Below are positions 57,803 to 64,000 of a stretch of DNA of 64,000 nucleotides, in pieces (position 1 is the first letter of the stretch; each line of letters begins with the position of its first letter). Below the pieces are notes generated by a model that worked only from the letters and a program-made list of their open reading frames with translations, made no database searches and was not told where the DNA came from. The position numbers and the translations under genes were made by a program. Location of the stretch: contig NW_021167080.1 of assembly GCF_003711515.1 (NCBI RefSeq), forward strand, positions 2,377,394 through 2,441,393, given 5' to 3'. Origin of the DNA: Sodiomyces alkalinus F11. Its lineage: Eukaryota > Ascomycota > Sordariomycetes > Glomerellales > Plectosphaerellaceae.

Positions 57803-58700
57803 CTATATGGCGAACTGGGCGGCAAATAAGACGCCGCATATTGACCAGATACGCAACAAATTAATCGCATTCTGGGAGGCTGCACTTGGTTGCGTCTCGA
57901 CAGGTATTGGTTCGGTGCCAGTGGGCAAGGTCCCGTCATACAAGAAGCCGTCGGTGGCAACTAGGTCGTCGGCGGAGGTGGGCGGGGAGAGAAGATCGTT
58001 CGTGGTCGTTTCAGTTGGCTGTTCGGCCAGGGTGAGAATGCCCCATTGTACCTCGGTTCCACTCAATGTCGATTCCCAGGTAACCTCAGTCGGGCCCGTA
58101 TGAATGCCGGCAACGTATCCGCTCCTCAAACTCGAGTATGCTGAACATGTGGCGGCGGTGGTACCACCGAGTTGGCATTCCAAATTGACGGTGCTATTAT
58201 TACCTTTGGGTTAGCATGAACCATCCTGATATTCGGTTGATGCCCATGTGCAGAAGAGGAGTCGGACAGAGAGATAGAGAGAGGCGCAGGGCAAGGTAGG
58301 GGCGAGGTTCCAGGGGGGGAAAGGGACATACTAAGTCGACGTCCTGGTGCCTTCGAACCGTAGGGTCTGATCACCCTCGGCAAAGATAAACGGAAACTCG
58401 AGAGCGAGATCGCAGTGGTGCGATATCGTTTGCGGGGCGCAGAATATAGTATAAATCGTCTCGTCGGCATTCTAACGTCCAAAATGGTCAGCCAATGCGG
58501 ACGCTAAGAGCACAGCCACGCAGACCGGGTTGTTTGCGTATCCCCCTTACACTTGTGACAATACTTCCTCGGACCAAAGACCATGACTTGGACGAGTAGT
58601 ACGGTAGGAAGATGGGAACCGTGGTCTCGTCTTCGGCGCGGCTGCCACACGTCAAGAGACAGAGCGAGAGCAACACGAACAACGGCTGTGGGTGCTTCAT
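57803..58700 (-). CDS. Small secreted GPI-type protein
   Basis: Three exons on the minus strand: 58551-58700, 58332-58471 and 57803-58193; 226 aa. Signal peptide MKHPQPLFVLLSLCLLTCGSRA is followed by DETTVPIFLPYY, an opening I have seen in fungal wall or effector-like proteins. The core (about 45-150) has Cys in FCAPQTISHHCD, LECQLGG and TCSAYSS. The C-terminal ~70 residues are Ser/Thr-rich (TEVTWESTLSG; QPTETTTND) with a hydrophobic end (INLLRIWSICGVLFAAQFAI), a GPI signal. Function is unknown. Splice sites keep SIVTSNADETIYTIFC and GTRTSTYTVNLECQ in frame, all with GT-AG ends, which is good evidence for a real gene. Confidence 0.8.
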
Positions 58701-60188
58701 TGTCGCAGGAGAACAAGAGGCCTAAAGACCACCACGTCGACCGGTTATTGGCGGGTTATGGGTCGTCGCAATCGGAGCTTTACACGAGAAAAATGGTGTC
58801 GAGAAAGCTCAGTGGATTGATGTCGGTCAATTCGATCTGGGCGTCTTGGGGATTCTTGATGGGCAAAGCGGTCGGTATGTCGTGGAGAAATGCAAAGCAA
58901 GGTAGTCGACAATGACCGTGCGCTACGCTATGCGAAGAACTGGGACGGCGATTCTGAGCGACGACTGGAAACAAGAGAATCGCAGGCAGCGTCGTCGAGG
59001 AGGAGGCGACGAGGAGGAGGACCAGCGGACGAGAGAGATGAATGTGGGAAAGGCACAGGCTTTCGAAGCTCGCTCCAGGGAAGCAAAATGAAGTAATACC
59101 CGTAATCCGTAATTATCCTCTAGTCACCAACCGGCATTTGGATGACAAGAAAATGGCAAGGCTAGGCATGCGACGGCGCCCAGCAAAACCAGCCAGAGAG
59201 AAATTCAGGCACTTTTGCCATCTGTTCGCGGTTCTCTCCTCTCCTCCTCTTTCGTATTCTCTGGGCGTGCTGCCGGCGTGCCGTCGGTCCTCCACTGAGC
59301 GTCAGAGCCAAGGTCTGGGCTTGACGGGTGCTAAAAGGGCCCTCGATTTTCTCTGTGCGCCAAGCGCCAAGACCCTTGGTGGTGAACCCTGTTGAAGCCT
59401 TGAGGGGCAAGTCGAAGAGGCGGGCGTCCAGCGACCTGACCAGGACCATACCTATTCCAGTACCTATTCAGAATATGGTTAATAATATGATACTAACCTC
59501 AGAAAAGAGGTCCCCTTTCCTCGCCCTGTTTTCATTTTCCATGTGGAGTGCATCTCGAGACTGCCGGCCGGGACGGGAGTGGGGCAAGAGGACAAGACCA
59601 CTCGTAAGGCAGTATAAATGGTTCAGCTAAAGAATGACGAGGACGACACATAACAGAGCGGGTGTGCCGATACCGGGCACGAGGGCCAAGAACACGGACA
59701 GTACGAAATAGAAAAAAGCGTGAGGAGGGAAGAACGGGAGGCGGGCTGCAGAAACCAAGGATAGCAGGAACGTACGAATACTGTACGAATACTCCATTGT
59801 TGGACAAATGCCAAGCATGCTCGCCGGTCTTGGCCAAGTCACGTTGGCTGACTTGCCAAGTTTCACAGTGAGTACGGAGTACATACGGAGTACGCCCATG
59901 TCTGATCATGTGCCGTGGTTTACATAAGCTTGAGATGAAGCCCACAGCTAAGGTAATTGTATCCCTACTACCTGAGGTAATAACGACTAACTCTGGAATA
60001 ACCTCACTGTAAGGCGATGGACTCCCTCACACAACCGTCCTCGATATAATTACGGCTCGTATATCCTCGCCGTTGATGTCGATCTCTTCTGCCAACACTA
60101 TACAGACGTTTCTGTGGGTTCTTGGGGGGGGCGGGTTTCTTTGTTCCGTTCTTGTATAGCTGAAAAGAAGAGAGATGGCATCCTGACC
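58701..60188. other. Intergenic region with TACGGAGTA pair
   Basis: 1.5 kb between the small GPI gene start and the hydrolase gene stop (both minus). It contains TACGGAGTAC twice, 11 bp apart (59873-59882 and 59884-59893), and a hydrophobic minus-strand frame (59627-59899) that I do not trust. Nothing else is seen. Confidence 0.4.
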
Positions 60189-61091
60189 TTAGTCCTCCGT
60201 CTCCGGCGCTCTGAGGTCGCCTCCCCTCTTCATCAAAGACTTCCTCTCGCCGTCCTGGATGAGCTCCTCCTCAACAACCATGGCGTGCTCCTCCTCACCT
60301 ATGCGCAGGCCCGCACAAGAAGCGATAAAATCGCACAGCATGGCCTCGGCGGCCTGCGCATTGCCGCTGAGAACGTGATTATCGCCTTCGAACAGTTGGA
60401 GCCGCCCGTTTCTCCGGTCGCCATACATAGAGAACAGCCTCTCCGAGCACGTCGAGCTCAGCGTGCGGTCCGCCGTGCCGTGGAGAAGAAGCAACGGCCG
60501 CGGCGCCAGCTTGCGTATCCCCTCCGTCTCCGCCGTCTGGCTCGCCACCGTCGCGCAACCGACCACCCGCTTGTCGCCGCCCGCGACCGTGAACACCGGC
60601 GCCCCTCCGAAGGACCACCCCACCAGGATGAACCGGTTCAGCCCGTACATGTCCTCCAGGTAGGCCATGGCCGCCCTGACGTCCTGCACGCAGTATCGGT
60701 TCCGCGCCGGCGCCCGGTAATCCAGCCGTAAGGTGGGGATCCCCGTGCTCAACGTCGCGAGCTTGCATGCCAGGGACAGGTAGATGGAGCTTGGTCCTGT
60801 AACGCCGCCGCCCGCCCCGGAGAGGAGTATCGCGGCTGTGCGATGGTGAGTTGTCGGTGCCGGTTTGATGAAGTCCGGGGGCATGTGAAGGAATCCCGAC
60901 ACGAAGCCATCCAGTCCTTCGTCGACATTGATGGTGAGAGCTTCGATCACGGCTGCTCTGTGAGCCCTTTTTTCCAGCCTGTCAAGGTGAGGCGGGCAGG
61001 ACAACCCCCTATAATCGTTCATCGACTTCGCCATCGTATTTACGGGTTCAGGCCCCTCTGCGGATAATGAGGTTCGCACTGCCGTCGCCAT
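60189..61091 (-). CDS. Alpha/beta hydrolase
   Basis: A single exon of 300 aa with ATG at 61091. The fold is clear: an oxyanion-side strand AILLSGAGGGVTGPSS; the nucleophile elbow GWSFGG with Ser160; Asp208 in LLLLHGTADRT; and His239 in FEGDNHVLSG, in the correct order and spacing for a Ser-Asp-His triad. No signal peptide or membrane segment is visible, so it is probably cytosolic. The substrate is unknown; the closest groups are the dienelactone-hydrolase/KANL3-like and serine-aminopeptidase-like families of small hydrolases. There are no introns, unlike most neighbours. Confidence 0.88.
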   Translation of the reverse strand: MATAVRTSLSAEGPEPVNTMAKSMNDYRGLSCPPHLDRLEKRAHRAAVIEALTINVDEGLDGFVSGFLHMPPDFIKPAPTTHHRTAAILLSGAGGGVTGPSSIYLSLACKLATLSTGIPTLRLDYRAPARNRYCVQDVRAAMAYLEDMYGLNRFILVGWSFGGAPVFTVAGGDKRVVGCATVASQTAETEGIRKLAPRPLLLLHGTADRTLSSTCSERLFSMYGDRRNGRLQLFEGDNHVLSGNAQAAEAMLCDFIASCAGLRIGEEEHAMVVEEELIQDGERKSLMKRGGDLRAPETED

Positions 61092-61582
61092 TTCTTTGCT
61101 TGGGGTCTCCGTTCAATAACTGGAGGTCCTAGTAACGAATTCTCAGCTCTCAGATCAATTGGAAGTGTTCCCAGCATCACTTGTAAAACGCACAATGTTG
61201 ATATCTGTAAGAGTGTTGCAGTTACGCACTTGTGGCTAACCCTCTCCTCATCATGATGTCAACCCGTTGACGGAAATCCATCTCACGTAATGCGCCATTG
61301 GAAATACCTCGCAATTCATTACGTGCTCCATTCCTGTACACCCTCAAAGAGACACACCCATAAGGTAGGTTCTCCCTTTGAATCCAAGTCTTTGCACTAA
61401 ACCCCATCTCCGCTCTTTCCCCCCATCTTTCGGAGCCCATATCCTGTGATATTAAGCCCTGGCGTCCTGCCTTACATACGACACCCGGTCTTCAAGTCTC
61501 GGTTTCGCATCAGAACATCATCACACGCACTCTCTCGCCAATTAATTGGCAATCGACAATTAACTTCCCAAAGTCCCTAAAG
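61092..61582. promoter_or_regulatory. Upstream region of the hydrolase and small membrane ORF
   Basis: A divergent region between the hydrolase gene (-) and a possible small gene (+). It contains AATTAATTGGCAATCGACAATTAA, an AT-rich near-repeat, just before the latter's ATG. No other gene is seen. Confidence 0.35.
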
Positions 61583-61888
61583 ATGTTGGCCATTGGGGCA
61601 GTCATTGGAGCTCTTTTCTTCATCCTTATCATGATGAGTGCCATAGCTGGTTGGTTGTATTTGACATACACTATACCCGCTCGATCTTCGTTGGCCTCCC
61701 AATATAGAACAGGACATCTGGAGCAGAGGCGCCGATTGGTTGAACAAATTGTTTCTTCCGAGAGCGGCATATATGCGCGTGAAGTCCAGAAGACTCGCCT
61801 GTCGGTTTCCTACCCTCGGTCAAAACCACACCGGGCGGTATGGTCAACACCGATTTCTGACTACCTCATCATGCTGCCCGGATACTAG
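61583..61888 (+). CDS. Possible small single-pass membrane protein
   Basis: An open frame of 101 aa starting MLAIGAVIGALFFILIMMSA, a strong membrane segment of ~28 residues followed by charged and aromatic residues (ARSSLASQYRTGHLEQRRRL). No family is recognised and no other evidence supports it, but the hydrophobic segment begins directly at the ATG and the upstream region is AT-rich as in promoters. It could instead be a chance frame or an exon of a larger gene. Confidence 0.35.
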   Translation: MLAIGAVIGALFFILIMMSAIAGWLYLTYTIPARSSLASQYRTGHLEQRRRLVEQIVSSESGIYAREVQKTRLSVSYPRSKPHRAVWSTPISDYLIMLPGY

Positions 61889-62143
61889 GATAGCAAACAA
61901 AGAACTTTGCTCAACAAACAAAAAAAGGACGAAAAAAAAAACCCCCAACGCTGTTTGTGATAATAAGCACTCGTAACGACATGAAACATCCCGGAACCCA
62001 GAAAACACTGAAACGGTACTAGACCTCGGGGAGGGGCTTCCGCTGGCACACATGCTCGAGCTGATGCAACCGAATAAAGGTCATGGTAGGGCGTGACAGT
62101 CAAGCAAGAGGGGCCTGAAGCTATGCGAAAACAGACCAGCTTC

Positions 62144-63149
62144 TTAGTGCTCAATACGATCCTCCCTTCCGTCGAGCCAGCTGGTGCAGTTGACGCACCG
62201 AAGGGCCTGTTGTTATCCTCGTCAGTTACCGAAGATCTGTCAGGGCTTGCTATGGGAAAGAAACACGAAGGTGGGAAAAGTGGGGTGAAACAAATAAAAC
62301 ATCAGGAGAGTAGTGAGACTCACCGCTTCGTTCACCCGTTTCCTGCAGTACTTGCACTTCTTTGTGTGTTTGATGATGGGGTCTGTGGAAAAAACCTGAT
62401 AGAAGTGCGCGAGACCCCAGAGGGAAAGACCAACACAGAAGAACGAGACGACATTATTGAAAAATGAGCTATAGGACATGTCGTGTTAGTTGCCGCGATC
62501 GTCATTGTGCAGGACGACGCCCCTCGGTAGAATAAAACACCATGACAATGTGGTGACAATGGGAGCTAAACTTTGGTCCAGGCTTGCTGGGGAAAGTCGA
62601 TTGAAGACTTGCCCTAGGCAACCCGTAACGCCCGGGGAAGACAAGGAAACTGATGCAGACATACCCATAGGCAAGTACAACGGCGCCATCATCTTTGGCA
62701 CGCGCAAGGGTGGTATAGCCCGATTCACGCTCATATCCGGGGCCCGGCTTAAGAACGGCGAATTTCTCTTCCATGTTACGGTTGATGGGGAAGATGACAG
62801 ACAGGGGTGGCATCAAGATGTTATTCACGAACGAATTCACCAGGGTGGTGAAGGCCGCAGCCAATCTATGAGGGGGGCGCAGTGAAATATACGTCAACAT
62901 CGAACGGCCATTAGATGCGATGAAGGAGAGCAAGAGAAATGGCTAGGGTTGGGTTACTAACATGAGACCGAACGCTATCTCGAGGATATTCCCCTGCATC
63001 GCAAAATCGATGAAACCTGCCCAGAGGCGGCGAGCCCTGTGGCCGCCCCGGGCGAGGAGGCTCCTCTCTTCATCGTCGCTTGACTCGTCGAGATGCGGCA
63101 AAGTGCAAGATCCAAATGAGCGGAACGGGTCTCGGACGATCGATGACAT
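62144..63149 (-). CDS. MscL-type mechanosensitive channel with CxxC tail
   Basis: Four exons on the minus strand: 62962-63149, 62665-62865, 62324-62468 and 62144-62206; 198 aa. Family landmarks are the first membrane helix with the glycine-rich gate region (FIDFAMQGNILEIAFGLILAAAFTTLVNSFVNNILMPPLSVIF, shown here only to name its extent, about residues 45-88), a periplasmic-type loop, and a second helix (about 131-150, FFNNVVSFFCVGLSLWGLAHF). The C-terminus is CKYCRKRVNEAALRCVNCTSWLDG: two CxxC pairs, created by splicing exon 3 to exon 4. MscL opens under membrane tension to release osmolytes; in fungi its location is uncertain. Confidence 0.85.
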
Positions 63150-64000
63150 GATGATGGAAAGAAGAGAGACGGTAGATGCAGAGATATCAATATTTTGTCA
63201 GTGGCTGGCTCAGGAGGTCATAGTAAGGTGGTTTCGGGCCTCGCCGGTTGGGAATGAGCAAGTGAAGTCGCTCCCACGGTATAATTACTGACGGCCTTCG
63301 ATAGAAATGGGGAATCGATGTTGCTACAATGAGAACAATCCCTGGAGCTGTCCATGCAGTCTGTGCACTGCACCACGCTGCGCTTATTATGCAATTCGAT
63401 GCGACGCTACGGGACGCGATGCGCCACGGCAAGGAGAACGGTTTGTCGAAGTAAATGGAATGCTGGTTGATGAAGGAAGGTAAAGAGATCTCGAGGTAAA
63501 AGGGGCGGGATGGCGTCCTAAGTTACCGCCCGCTTAGTGCCATCAGGGCAGGGCGTTGGCCAAGATATTCCGTCGATTCGTCCCCACTTCTTACCCATGT
63601 ACGGATACTAGGCCTTCCATCGTCAACTCCAGATTCGCTCAAGATCAAGATGTCTATTCGAGCTCTACAATTCGGTCTAGTACGAGGCTTGCATACGAGG
63701 ATCTTGCTGTGCACAGGAAAATATCTCGTGTTTGCCGATGAAAATAGTATGATGTACAACGTCGTCAGTTGGCTTAACTCCAACATGACCATCAAGTCTT
63801 AAAGTCACATCGCAAATCGTAATCGGCCTCCCCCTAAAAGAGGACGGCCAAGCCGCGTTTGTTCCCGTTGAATCGGACCTAGAGATGGCTTCCGTCCAGC
63901 TCCTCCCAGTTTCCATGGGATGAGATGAAGATGACGTGGTGCAGAAACCCTCCCAGCAAGATCAAAATTCACATATAGCCCTCACGACTCGGTCAGAGGG
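63150..64000. other. Right-edge region, possible partial gene
   Basis: Upstream of the MscL gene and out to the window edge. Two overlapping minus-strand frames (63523-63795 and 63677-63916) could be pieces of a gene whose rest lies outside, but no domain is visible. I assign nothing. Confidence 0.25.

Noticed and set aside
59627..59899. Minus-strand hydrophobic frame that could resemble a Pmp3-like small membrane protein
   Set aside because: The PGIGTPALLCVVLVIL ending only vaguely resembles the family, the expected N-terminal PPL motif is absent, and all three frames are hydrophobic here.
1..64000. CRISPR arrays, insertion sequences, rRNA genes, viral or toxin genes, biosynthetic gene clusters
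   Set aside because: Looked for on both strands. The only regular repeats are microsatellites and protein-coding tandem repeats; no transposase, reverse transcriptase, PKS, NRPS or terpene cyclase motif was seen.

Overview
This 64 kb window is nuclear DNA of a filamentous ascomycete (Pezizomycotina), most likely a Sordariomycete. The reasons are short GT-AG introns of about 50-110 bp (a few of 300-420 bp), compact genes on both strands with no operons, a split between GC-rich coding and AT/pyrimidine-rich intergenic sequence, and a set of typical fungal proteins (Ppg1, End3, Tdp1, Dfg5/Dcw1-type GH76, a fungal MscL, GPI-anchored cell-wall proteins). I could assemble 26 protein genes plus one tRNA. 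For multi-exon genes I resolved the splice sites by reading frame and family alignment, and the exon coordinates are given in each entry.

Layout. 0-10 kb: the N-terminus of a small membrane protein cut by the left edge (-), the PP2A-like phosphatase Ppg1 (+), a Lys/Pro-rich orphan protein (-), a RING-finger protein (-), a secreted GPI-type cupredoxin with a poly-Asp tail (+) and the mitochondrial AAA ATPase Afg1 (+). 10-20 kb: tRNA-Val(AAC) (-), a secreted M28 leucine aminopeptidase (+), an atypical dual-specificity phosphatase (+), an orphan basic/RGG/AT-hook-like protein with a duplicated start exon (+), End3 (+) and, crossing 20 kb, an AIF/AMID-type FAD oxidoreductase (-). 20-32 kb: acyl-CoA-binding protein (+), Tdp1 (-), a membrane-anchored PDI-like protein (+), a GNAT acetyltransferase (+) and a beta-carbonic anhydrase (+). 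32-47 kb: DNA topoisomerase II (+), a reticulon (-) and a TBC RabGAP (-). 48-64 kb: a glutamine-rich SSXT/SS18-like protein (-), histidinol-phosphate aminotransferase (+), a GH76 Dfg5/Dcw1-type wall enzyme (+), a small GPI-type protein (-), an alpha/beta hydrolase (-), a possible tiny membrane protein (+) and MscL (-).

How the genes relate. This is ordinary core-genome territory, not a biosynthetic or defence cluster. Some functional themes recur by chance of position: topoisomerase II and Tdp1 (which repairs topoisomerase adducts) lie within 15 kb; the RabGAP, End3 and reticulon belong to membrane traffic and ER shape; the GH76 enzyme, cupredoxin and small GPI protein act at the cell surface.

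The most interesting items are: an SSXT/SS18-domain polyQ protein; an MscL channel with a C-terminal double CxxC module that only appears after splicing; a phosphatase whose P-loop lacks the usual His; a RING whose fifth zinc ligand appears missing; a duplicated first exon (GC versus GT donor) in front of an orphan gene; a roughly 105-residue insertion in Ppg1; a stop-free, 3n-length intron at a conserved motif of topoisomerase II; and recurrent short palindromic intergenic motifs (TACGGAGTA; TACCTAAGGTA-like). I found no CRISPR array, intact transposon, rRNA or biosynthetic gene cluster.
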